From positions 1 through 5,405 of the forward strand of contig JAATEU010000435.1 of assembly GCA_015655565.1 (NCBI GenBank): DNA of 5,405 nucleotides. Direction: 5' to 3'. Each line of letters opens with the position of its first letter. The first letter of the stretch is position 1. The notes below the pieces were generated by a model. It searched no databases. It saw nothing but the letters and a program-made list of their open reading frames with translations, and was not told where the DNA came from. Positions 1 through 5,386 of the stretch are shown here, in pieces. Position numbers and translations under genes: made by a program. This DNA is from Clostridiales bacterium. GTDB lineage: Bacteria; Bacillota; Clostridia; Lachnospirales; Lachnospiraceae.

Positions 1-28
1 GGATATAGAAAAAGATGCAAGGAGATAG
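1..28 (+). CDS. Possible 3' end of an upstream gene (yvcK-like expected), partial
   Basis: Reading from base 2, the frame gives the short charged tail DIEKDARR and then TAG at 26-28. This looks like a plausible hydrophilic C-terminus. In Firmicutes, whiA usually follows rapZ (yvcJ) and yvcK, so a yvcK end is the expected neighbour. Only eight residues are visible, too few to identify the family. Another frame (1-84, ending TGA at 82-84) is also open, but its translation is less protein-like. The call rests mainly on expected gene order and is weak. Confidence 0.3.
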
Positions 29-95
29 TCCTACGGATTTCATTCGGTATTTTGCTGCAAAACGGTGGTGCCGTGTTAGTGTGAGGTGAGTAACT

Positions 96-1082
96 ATGTC
101 ATTTTCCAAAGATATCAAGGAGGAATTATCAAAACAATTCAGTTCTGCAAGACACTGTCAAATAGCAGAATTAGCAGCATTAATCAGCTTATGCGGACGT
201 ATTATTATTACAGCGGATGACAGGTATATTTTAAAAATTCATACGGAAAATCTAACAGTTGCAAGAAAGTACTTTACATTAATCAAAAAAACATTTAATA
301 TTAATACAGAAATTTCAATTAAACGAAACGCTTATTTAAAAACAAGCAAGATGCATAGTTTGGTTATATTGGATAATGATATTGTAATAAAAGTTCTGCA
401 GGCAACAAAATTAATTGATGAGAACAAGGAAATTGGTGAAAATCTTTCCATCCTGAGCAATTTAGTAATTCAGAATGTCTGTTGTAAGAGAGCATTTATA
501 AGAGGTGCATTTTTAGCCGCCGGTTCCATGAGCGACCCTGAAAAAACTTACCACTTTGAAATTGTTGCAACAAATGAACCAAAAGCAAGGCAATTACAGG
601 ATATTATTAATAGTTTTGATCTTGATGCTAAAGTTGTTATCCGTAAAAAATACTTCGTAGTGTATGTCAAGGAAGGTTCACAGATAGTTGACCTGTTAAA
701 CATAATGGAAGCCCATGTAGCACTTATGAATCTGGAAAATGTACGGATACTTAAGGAAATGCGGAATTCGATTAACAGGCAGGTAAATTGTGAAGCAGCT
801 AATATAAACAAAACGGTTGTGGCGGCAGCGAAGCAGGTAGATGACATCATATATATTAAAAACCAGACAGGTTTCAGCGAATTGTCGGAGGGGCTTGAAG
901 AAGTCGCAGCTCTGCGGATCGAATATCCGGAAGCATCATTGAAGGAATTGGGAGCACTGCTTAATCCGCCAATTGGTAAATCAGGTGTAAATCATAGATT
1001 GCGGAAACTAAGTATTTTAGCTGATAACTTAAGGGAACAAAAGGAGGAAGTGAATTATGTTAACAAAGAAAATATTAATTAA
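96..1082 (+). CDS. whiA: DNA-binding protein WhiA (sporulation/cell-division regulator)
   Basis: WhiA is a cytoplasmic DNA-binding protein. It controls sporulation septation in Streptomyces and affects cell division and chromosome segregation in Bacillus. The 328 residues are close to the usual 310-330. The N-terminal portion opens with the typical MSFSKDIKEEL. A degenerate LAGLIDADG homing-endonuclease-like region follows, with RGAFLAAGSMSDPE at about 137-149. The family signature NRQVNCEAANINKT lies at 227-240. A C-terminal helix-turn-helix spans about 281-307 (SLKELGALLNPPIGKSGVNHR). The catalytic acidic residues of true LAGLIDADG nucleases are not evident, as usual for WhiA. The ATG is preceded by AGGTGAG at 84-90, five bases upstream. 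The last nine codons overlap the next gene, giving a tail (VNYVNKENIN) that is probably not conserved. No promoter is visible upstream, so it is probably transcribed from further upstream with rapZ/yvcK and is coupled to the HPr-like gene downstream. Confidence 0.96.
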   Translation: MSFSKDIKEELSKQFSSARHCQIAELAALISLCGRIIITADDRYILKIHTENLTVARKYFTLIKKTFNINTEISIKRNAYLKTSKMHSLVILDNDIVIKVLQATKLIDENKEIGENLSILSNLVIQNVCCKRAFIRGAFLAAGSMSDPEKTYHFEIVATNEPKARQLQDIINSFDLDAKVVIRKKYFVVYVKEGSQIVDLLNIMEAHVALMNLENVRILKEMRNSINRQVNCEAANINKTVVAAAKQVDDIIYIKNQTGFSELSEGLEEVAALRIEYPEASLKELGALLNPPIGKSGVNHRLRKLSILADNLREQKEEVNYVNKENIN

Positions 1083-1311
1083 AATCCCTACAGGATTAGA
1101 GGCGAGGCCGGTTGCTTTATTAGTGCAGGTTGCCAGTCAATATGAAAGTAGTATTTATGTTGAATGTGATGAGAAAAAAGTAAATGCCAAGAGCATTATG
1201 GGGATGATGAGCTTGGGATTGGCCGCCGGTGAAGAGGTAACTGTCTCCGCAGATGGCTCTGACGAAGAAGCAGCAATGGAAAATATAGAAAAATACTTAA
1301 GCAGTAAATAA
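1057..1311 (+). CDS. HPr-family phosphocarrier-like protein (Crh-type, Glu at position 15)
   Basis: This 84-residue protein has the full HPr fold length; HPr is about 88 aa and Bacillus Crh 85 aa. The active-site loop reads PTGLEARPVA at 11-20. Position 15, where HPr carries the His phosphorylated by PTS enzyme I, is Glu. The regulatory site is intact: VNAKSIMGMMSLG at 42-54 places Ser46, the HPr kinase target, in its usual context. By analogy with Crh (Gln15), it probably cannot shuttle phosphate in sugar uptake. It could instead act as a Ser46-P corepressor of CcpA or in another regulatory role; this is inference. The ATG follows AAGGAGG at 1041-1047 by nine bases and overlaps the end of whiA by 26 nt, so translation is probably coupled. 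The gene ends with tandem TAA TAA and is followed by a rho-independent terminator. It could be named crh or ptsH-like; the symbol is left blank because His15 is absent and the Crh function is unproven. Confidence 0.93.
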   Translation: MLTKKILIKIPTGLEARPVALLVQVASQYESSIYVECDEKKVNAKSIMGMMSLGLAAGEEVTVSADGSDEEAAMENIEKYLSSK

Positions 1312-1353
1312 TAAGCAGTAGAAGATAAATAGCAGATAATTTGGTTGTAGAAG

Positions 1354-1388
1354 CTGTCTCATGGAATGACTTGTGAGGCAGTTTTTTT
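1354..1388 (+). terminator. Rho-independent terminator of the whiA-HPr operon
   Basis: An 8-bp stem, CTGTCTCA (1354-1361) with TGAGGCAG (1374-1381), includes one U-G pair and has a 12-nt loop. It is followed directly by seven T (1382-1388). It lies about 40 bases after the HPr-like stop codon on the coding strand, the textbook position. Confidence 0.87.
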
Positions 1389-1395
1389 ATCTATA

Positions 1396-1436
1396 AAGGA
1401 AGTCCTCCAGCCTTTTAGGCGGGGTTGGACTTCCTT
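1396..1436. other. Second strong hairpin just after the terminator
   Basis: AAGGAAGTCC (1396-1405) is the perfect reverse complement of GGACTTCCTT (1427-1436). Inside, GCC (1410-1412) and GGC (1418-1420) form a smaller stem around a TTTTA loop, so the whole can fold as one long interrupted hairpin. It is not followed by a T-run on either strand (only GTTT on +), so it is a poor terminator by itself. It might be a backup terminator, an RNA 3'-end or processing structure, or a dispersed intergenic repeat; the single copy here cannot decide. Confidence 0.55.
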
Positions 1437-1460
1437 GTTTCAGCTTTAACTAAAAAAGAT

Positions 1461-1489
1461 TTGAATTCGTAATTCAATTACAATATTAA
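1461..1489 (+). promoter_or_regulatory. Candidate sigma-A promoter upstream of the deacetylase gene
   Basis: TTGAAT (1461-1466), a 17-nt spacer and TATTAA (1484-1489) match the sigma-A consensus at four of six positions in each box. The -35 box lies inside a 7-bp inverted repeat, TTGAATT (1461-1467) and AATTCAA (1471-1477) around CGT, which could be an operator or chance in AT-rich DNA. Predicted start is near 1496, leaving a leader of more than 200 nt before the deacetylase ATG. Such weak matches are common in AT-rich intergenic DNA. Confidence 0.3.
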
Positions 1490-1520
1490 TTAATAAAAAC
1501 GTAAAGGAATGTTAAACTTA

Positions 1521-1542
1521 ATATGCTATTATAATAGCATAT
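1521..1542. promoter_or_regulatory. Perfect 22-bp palindrome overlapping a -10-like TATAAT
   Basis: The half-site ATATGCTATTA (1521-1531) is followed without spacer by its exact reverse complement (1532-1542). The centre contains TATAAT (1530-1535), a perfect sigma-A -10 box, but no good -35 lies 16-18 nt upstream. It sits about 180 nt before the deacetylase start and downstream of the previous terminator. A two-fold symmetric site over a possible -10 is the usual geometry of a dimeric repressor operator, which is an inference. With no unpaired centre it is unlikely to be a good RNA hairpin. Confidence 0.5.
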
Positions 1543-1573
1543 CAGGTGTTTTATAGTACACGTGCGGTATTGA

Positions 1574-1634
1574 CTTTACTTTAAACTTATGACTGAAAAA
1601 ATTTCAGGAATTCTTTGTTGTATTAAAAGTAAAG
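1574..1634 (+). other. Nested inverted repeat in the deacetylase leader
   Basis: CTTTACTTT (1574-1582) and its exact complement AAAGTAAAG (1626-1634) enclose a smaller hairpin, CTGAAA (1593-1598) with TTTCAG (1602-1607) around AAA. If transcription begins near the upstream candidate promoters, this would form a leader RNA structure about 85 nt before the start codon. It is AU-rich and not a recognised riboswitch. The remaining bases of the 1312-1718 gap show no ORF I would call a gene. Confidence 0.3.
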
Positions 1635-1718
1635 GGATAAGAAAAAAATTAAAAGGAATAATAGCAATAGGAACAATGATGTGAATAGTTTAGAGGTGAG
1701 TAAAACAGGAGATGTAAA

Positions 1719-3197
1719 ATGGCTGGTAAAAATGTTTTAAAGCAAAAATCCAATAACACAGGTTCCAGGACTGGCATAAACAATACAAATAAGGTGAAAA
1801 ATAAAAAGTTCCGAAATCTATTTATAATTGAAGCAATTATACTCTGCATTGTTGTAGGGGGTTATGCTTATATAATGCTGTCAAAACCTAATACAGGAAA
1901 AAATAATAGAAATAATAATTCCGCAAATGCGCAAAGCATCGGTGGGGAAAGTAATAATAATCAAAATCCGGATACGGTAACCCCTACTTTAACTCCGGAA
2001 GAATCAGAGCGGCAAAGACTTAAGGCTGAACAAAAAGAAACGGAAAAAAAGATATCCGCGCTAATTGGGAAAGCAGATTTATTGGCTTTGGGTTATGATT
2101 ATGACGGGGCAATTGATTTAATTAAAAGCTTTGAAGGAAATTATGCTGATCATGAAGCCTTAACGAAGGCGGTTACCGGATATGAAGCTGCCAAAGAAAC
2201 CTTAGATCCATTGGGTGCATATGATTCGGTAAACCAGATCAGTCATATTTTCTTCCATACTCTGGTCGCTGATACTGCTAGGGCATTTGATGGCGATTAT
2301 AATTCCAACGGATATAACTATTATATGACAACCATATCGGAATTTAAAGCTATGATGCAGCAAATGTATGATGATGGCTATGTCATTGTCAGTATACATG
2401 ATGTTTCCAAACAGGTAACGGGGGAAGATGGCAAAATAAAATACGTACCCGGTGATATTATGCTGCCGCCGGATAAAAAACCATTTGTCATATCACAGGA
2501 TGATGTGAATTATTATGAGTATATGACCGGAGACGGTTTTGCCGCCAGAATTGTAATTGATGAAAATGGCCGGCCTTCTACAGAAATGACAATGGAGGAT
2601 GGTACGGTTTCTGTTGGTGATTATGACATGGTACCTGTTTTAGAAACGTTTATTGCTGAACACCCTGATTTTTCTTATAAAGGAGCAAAAGGAATTATTG
2701 CTTTAACCGGTTATGAAGGAAGCATGGGTTACCGTACCAATGTTCCTGACTCACCGACCTATGAACAGGATAAGGAAACGGTTAAAAAGATTGCGGAAGT
2801 AATGAAGGAGTGGGGCTGGGAATTTGCCTCCCACAGTTATGGGCACCGTGATATGGGAAAGGCCACTTATAACTTTACCGTAAAGGATACGGACCGGTGG
2901 ATGAAGGAGGTTGGTTCTTTAATCGGGCCGACGGATATCTACATCTTTCCCTATGGTGTTGATATTGAAACAACTATGGGGCATTACAGCAGTGATAAAT
3001 TCGAATATCTAAAGAAAGTAGGCTTTGATTATTTTTGCGGTGTTTACAAAGACCCCTGGATACAGGTAAAGGATGATTATGTTAGGATGACAAGACGTCC
3101 GCTGGACGGACAGGCAATGCTGCAATTTCCGGAAAGACTTGCTGATTTATTTGATCTTTCTACTGTAACGGATCCAGGCAGACCGGCTCTTAAGTAA
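1719..3197 (+). CDS. Membrane-anchored NodB-type polysaccharide deacetylase
   Basis: This 492-residue protein is probably a metal-dependent carbohydrate deacetylase (carbohydrate esterase family 4) acting outside the membrane on peptidoglycan or another N-acetylated glycan. A short basic cytoplasmic N-terminus (1-33) precedes one membrane segment at about 34-54 (LFIIEAIILCIVVGGYAYIML) without a clear cleavage site. An Asn-rich linker (about 58-85) and a Thr/Pro and charged helical stretch with a TPR-like look (about 95-165) follow. The NodB-like domain covers about 205-465. QDD at 260-262 matches motif 1, with Asp261 and Asp262 as likely base and metal ligand. SHSYGH at 371-376 is motif 2, giving His372 and His376 as metal ligands. 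FPYG at 410-413 matches motif 3, and RRPLDG at 459-464 lies in the C-terminal core. The ATG follows AGGAG (1707-1711) by seven bases. Its own upstream terminator and long leader suggest a separate transcription unit. Substrate cannot be deduced. Confidence 0.88.
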   Translation: MAGKNVLKQKSNNTGSRTGINNTNKVKNKKFRNLFIIEAIILCIVVGGYAYIMLSKPNTGKNNRNNNSANAQSIGGESNNNQNPDTVTPTLTPEESERQRLKAEQKETEKKISALIGKADLLALGYDYDGAIDLIKSFEGNYADHEALTKAVTGYEAAKETLDPLGAYDSVNQISHIFFHTLVADTARAFDGDYNSNGYNYYMTTISEFKAMMQQMYDDGYVIVSIHDVSKQVTGEDGKIKYVPGDIMLPPDKKPFVISQDDVNYYEYMTGDGFAARIVIDENGRPSTEMTMEDGTVSVGDYDMVPVLETFIAEHPDFSYKGAKGIIALTGYEGSMGYRTNVPDSPTYEQDKETVKKIAEVMKEWGWEFASHSYGHRDMGKATYNFTVKDTDRWMKEVGSLIGPTDIYIFPYGVDIETTMGHYSSDKFEYLKKVGFDYFCGVYKDPWIQVKDDYVRMTRRPLDGQAMLQFPERLADLFDLSTVTDPGRPALK

Positions 3198-3223
3198 ATG
3201 AAGCTGCCTAATATAAAAATGAT

Positions 3224-3397
3224 ATGGAATTGCATATGGAAAGAACCTGGCTCAGACTTAAGGATCATTACTTTCAGAAGGCCTTTGATATTAAATATAA
3301 TATCAGAGACTATCCGGAGGAAAGTGAAAAGGAAAAGTTTGGGACGGGTTCTTTTTATAATATTTTATTTTCTTTTTGTGATTACGTTATTATATGA
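3224..3397 (+). CDS. Possible small hypothetical protein (57 aa)
   Basis: An ATG-started frame of 57 codons lies 26 nt after the deacetylase stop, with an alternative ATG at 3236. The translation begins MELHMERTWLRLKDHYF and is rich in charged and aromatic residues in its first two thirds, with a looks-like-protein composition, then ends in a hydrophobic TGA-terminated tail. I do not recognise it, and no clear ribosome binding site precedes either ATG. The overlapping frame 3198-3416, which starts right after the deacetylase TAA, has more basic, less convincing composition plus a T-rich hydrophobic tail; at most one of the two is real. A candidate dnaE promoter overlaps the 3' end. It may be a real small gene, a decayed remnant, or chance. 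Confidence 0.25.
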   Translation: MELHMERTWLRLKDHYFQKAFDIKYNIRDYPEESEKEKFGTGSFYNILFSFCDYVII

Positions 3398-3403
3398 TAT
3401 AAT
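3376..3403 (+). promoter_or_regulatory. Candidate extended -10 sigma-A promoter for dnaE (distal)
   Basis: TTGTGA (3376-3381), a 16-nt spacer and a perfect TATAAT (3398-3403) preceded by TG one base upstream (extended -10, 3395-3396) make a strong sigma-A match. The predicted start is near 3410, giving a dnaE leader of about 155 nt that begins with the hairpin at 3417-3443. Confidence 0.6.
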
Positions 3404-3416
3404 GAAAACGGAATGA

Positions 3417-3443
3417 GGAATTGCAAGCTTGCTTGCAGATTCC
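3417..3443 (+). other. Leader hairpin 1 upstream of dnaE
   Basis: GGAAT plus TGCAAG (3417-3427) pairs with CTTGCA plus ATTCC (3432-3437 and 3439-3443). The loop is CTTG and there is a single bulged G at 3438, giving 11 base pairs. No T-run follows, so it is not a terminator. It would sit at the very 5' end of a transcript from the distal promoter, where it could stabilise the mRNA; this is inference. Confidence 0.5.
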
Positions 3444-3462
3444 GATTGGAGCAACAAGATCA

Positions 3463-3490
3463 TGGACACGCTTTTTGTTCAAGATATAAT
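3463..3490 (+). promoter_or_regulatory. Candidate sigma-A promoter for dnaE (proximal)
   Basis: TGGACA (3463-3468, five of six to consensus), a 16-nt spacer and a perfect TATAAT (3485-3490) form a good sigma-A match. Predicted start is near 3497, leaving about 70 nt of leader that contains the hairpin at 3515-3542. Confidence 0.55.
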
Positions 3491-3514
3491 AAGGTATATG
3501 TTTTCTTCACTTTA

Positions 3515-3542
3515 ACAGCTGCAGGAAAGAAAATGCAGCTGT
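3515..3542 (+). other. Leader hairpin 2 immediately upstream of the dnaE ribosome binding site
   Basis: ACAGCTGCA (3515-3523) is the exact complement of TGCAGCTGT (3534-3542), with a purine-only 10-nt loop GGAAAGAAAA. It ends six bases before the Shine-Dalgarno region (AAAGGCAGGTG, 3548-3558). No T-run follows on either strand, so it is not a terminator. It could influence dnaE translation or mRNA stability. The purine loop itself resembles a weak Shine-Dalgarno sequence. Confidence 0.5.
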
Positions 3543-3565
3543 AATGGAAAGGCAGGTGTATTATT

Positions 3566-4396
3566 GTGAATTTTACGCATTTACATTTACATACAGAATA
3601 CAGTTTATTGGACGGTTCCGGTAAGATAAAGGAGATGGTGGCCAGAACAAAGGAATTGGGTATGGACAGTATGGCAATTACGGATCATGGGGTTATGTAT
3701 GGTGTGATTGATTTCTATCGTACCTGTCTGGCGGAGGGAATCCGTCCCATACTTGGGTGCGAAGTCTACGTGGCACCGGTTTCCCGTTTTGACCGGGAGT
3801 CTAACTCCTCAGAAGACAGATATTATCACCTGGTTTTATTGGCTGAAAATAATGTTGGGTATGCCAATTTAATGAAAATCGTTTCCAAAGGATTTTTGGA
3901 AGGCTTTTATTATAAGCCGAGAATTGATTATGAGGTGCTAAAGGAACACAGTGAGGGCATCATTGCCTTAAGTGCCTGCCTTGGTGGTGAAGTTGCCAGC
4001 AACATACGCAAGGGATTTTACGAGGAAGCCAAAAAAGCTGCCTTGCGCTTAAGGGATATCTTTGGGGAAAACAACTTCTTTTTAGAGCTTCAGGATCATG
4101 GGATTCCGGAACAGAAATCGGTGAATCAGGGACTGCTCCGTATGAATGAGGAAACCGGAATATCCCTGGTGGTGACAAATGATGTTCATTATACCTTAGA
4201 AAGTGACGCCGGGGCCCATGACATTCTGCTTTGTATCCAAACCCAGAAAAAAGTTGCGGATGAAAATCGTATGCGTTATGAAGGCGGGCAATATTTTATT
4301 AAATCACCGGAAGAGATGCTTAAGCTATTTCCCTATGCCGTGGAAGCCCTTGAAAATACACATAAAATAGCAGAGCGCTGTCAGGTTGAGATTTAA
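3566..4396 (+). CDS. dnaE: DnaE N-terminal piece: PHP domain
   Basis: This 276-residue piece covers the polymerase and histidinol phosphatase (PHP) domain of DNA polymerase III alpha. HLHLHTEYSLLDG lies at 5-17, with His5, His7 and His9. ITDHGVMYG at 38-46 supplies Asp40 and His41. GCEVYV has Glu66, and YHLVLLA has His88. LELQDHGI has Glu174 and His178, and TNDVHYT has Asp206 and His208. The metal-ligand set therefore looks complete, as in DnaE proteins whose PHP domain may have proofreading activity (family knowledge, not shown here). The start is GTG at 3566, seven bases after AGGTG (3554-3558), and gives the expected N-terminus MNFTHLHLHT. The piece ends at TAA 4394-4396 just before the palm domain. 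Alone it would have no polymerase activity. Confidence 0.88.
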   Translation: MNFTHLHLHTEYSLLDGSGKIKEMVARTKELGMDSMAITDHGVMYGVIDFYRTCLAEGIRPILGCEVYVAPVSRFDRESNSSEDRYYHLVLLAENNVGYANLMKIVSKGFLEGFYYKPRIDYEVLKEHSEGIIALSACLGGEVASNIRKGFYEEAKKAALRLRDIFGENNFFLELQDHGIPEQKSVNQGLLRMNEETGISLVVTNDVHYTLESDAGAHDILLCIQTQKKVADENRMRYEGGQYFIKSPEEMLKLFPYAVEALENTHKIAERCQVEI

Positions 4397-4433
4397 TTTG
4401 GAGAATATAAGCTTCCTAAATTTGATGTTCCGG

Positions 4434-4438
4434 AAGGA
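4434..4438 (+). promoter_or_regulatory. Shine-Dalgarno-like AAGGA before a possible internal TTG start in dnaE
   Basis: AAGGA lies nine bases before TTG 4448, the first near-cognate start after the TAA at 4394. It could allow reinitiation 51 nt downstream of the stop. However, the bases also encode the ordinary DnaE residues PEGF, so the match may be coincidental. Confidence 0.2.
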
Positions 4439-4447
4439 TTTACTGCT

Positions 4448-5386
4448 TTGGAATATCTGCAGAAGCTATGCCATGAGGGTCTTGAAAAGCGATACCCGAA
4501 TCCATCCCGGGAGCTAATCAGCCGTTTGGATTATGAAATTGAGACCATACAGGGTATGGGATTCGCGGATTACTTTTTAATCGTCAGCGATTTTATAAAA
4601 TATGCCAGAGATAATGATATTGTAGTAGGGCCGGGAAGAGGAAGTGCTGCCGGCAGTATCGTTTCTTATTCCTTAGGGATTACCAATATTGACCCCCTTA
4701 AATATAACCTGCTGTTCGAGCGTTTCTTAAATCCGGAACGTTTAACCATGCCGGATATTGATATTGATTTTTGTTTTGAACGAAGGCAGGAGGTAATTGA
4801 TTACGTTGTTGAAAAATACGGAAAAGACCGTGTGGTTCAGATAGTAACTTTTGGAACCATGGCTGCCAGGGCTGTAATCCGTGATGTCGGACGTGCCTTG
4901 GATTTAGGCTATGCCCGGGTGGATACGGTAGCAAAAATGATTCCTACCGAGCTTGGGATAACCATTGAAAAGGCATTAAAACTTAATTCGGAACTCAGAG
5001 CGTTATACGAAAATGACGAGGATATTAAATATCTGATTGATATGTCCATGCGGTTGGAGGGACTGCCCAGGCATACCTCCATGCATGCTGCCGGAGTAGT
5101 TATCAGTAAAGCACCGGTGGTAGAATATGTACCGCTTTCCCGTGCATCGGATGAATCCATAACCACCCAGTTTACTATGACCATCCTGGAGGAATTGGGT
5201 TTGCTTAAGATGGATTTTTTAGGGCTTAGGACATTGACCGTTATACAAAATGCAGTCCGTCTGGTGAATAAAAAACGTCAGGATGATCAAAAAATAGATA
5301 TGGATAGAATCGATTACGATGATAAAAATGTGTATGCTTTAATTGCTTCCGGTAAAACGGAGGGTGTGTTTCAATTAGAAAGCTAA
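4448..5386 (+). CDS. dnaE: DnaE central piece: polymerase palm and adjacent region
   Basis: This 312-codon piece is the catalytic core of DNA polymerase III alpha. Numbered from GTG 3566, GPGRGSAAGS is at 355-364. The palm motif PDIDIDF is at 396-402, with catalytic Asp399 and Asp401 (equivalents of Escherichia coli D401 and D403). RHTSMHAAGVVIS is at 502-514. LLKMDFLGLRT contains Asp550, the likely third carboxylate. GVFQLES at 600-606 is followed by TAA at 5384-5386. All three catalytic aspartates are present. The TTG start at 4448 is simply a Leu codon of the continuous DnaE frame and is probably not the natural start. After the TAA the frame resumes as GMKSFM, as expected for DnaE, up to the window end. 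Neighbouring context is the PHP piece 51 nt upstream in the same frame. Confidence 0.85.
   Translation: MEYLQKLCHEGLEKRYPNPSRELISRLDYEIETIQGMGFADYFLIVSDFIKYARDNDIVVGPGRGSAAGSIVSYSLGITNIDPLKYNLLFERFLNPERLTMPDIDIDFCFERRQEVIDYVVEKYGKDRVVQIVTFGTMAARAVIRDVGRALDLGYARVDTVAKMIPTELGITIEKALKLNSELRALYENDEDIKYLIDMSMRLEGLPRHTSMHAAGVVISKAPVVEYVPLSRASDESITTQFTMTILEELGLLKMDFLGLRTLTVIQNAVRLVNKKRQDDQKIDMDRIDYDDKNVYALIASGKTEGVFQLES

Noticed and set aside
65..80. T-box-like core near TGGTGCCGTG upstream of whiA
   Set aside because: The stretch resembles the conserved T-box antiterminator sequence at about 10 of 13 defined positions. There is no terminator or alternative helix, too little room for a specifier stem, and whiA is not a typical T-box target. 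Likely chance.
1..84. Open frame from base 1 to the TGA at 82-84
   Set aside because: Translation (GYRKRCKEIVLRISF...) does not look like a known family end, and the frame from base 2 gives a more natural charged C-terminus.
548..850. Minus-strand ORFs overlapping whiA, the deacetylase and dnaE
   Set aside because: They are antisense shadows of well-supported + strand genes, lack ribosome binding sites and have no recognisable protein features.
1570..1598. TTGACT as a -35 box for a deacetylase promoter
   Set aside because: The -35 match is good, but no acceptable -10 lies 16-18 nt downstream; the nearest candidate TTATGA is only 11 nt away.
3198..3416. 72-codon ORF beginning directly after the deacetylase TAA, in the same frame
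   Set aside because: Composition is irregular (basic, then a T-rich hydrophobic tail), there is no ribosome binding site, and the deacetylase C-terminus looks complete at 3197. The alternative frame at 3224 looks more protein-like.
3515..3542. Terminator between the deacetylase gene and dnaE
   Set aside because: The hairpin is strong but lacks a T-run on either strand, so it was listed as a leader structure. No rho-independent terminator for the deacetylase gene was found.
4397..4447. Intein or split-intein boundary inside dnaE
   Set aside because: The bases between the two large frames encode normal DnaE residues (FGEYKLPKFDVPEGFTA). There is no inserted sequence, and no Cys or Ser splice-site block.
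4394..5386. Genome-wide reassignment of TAA to an amino acid
   Set aside because: The HPr-like gene ends in TAA TAA at the family-typical length, and whiA and the deacetylase also end on TAA, so TAA functions as a stop in this window.
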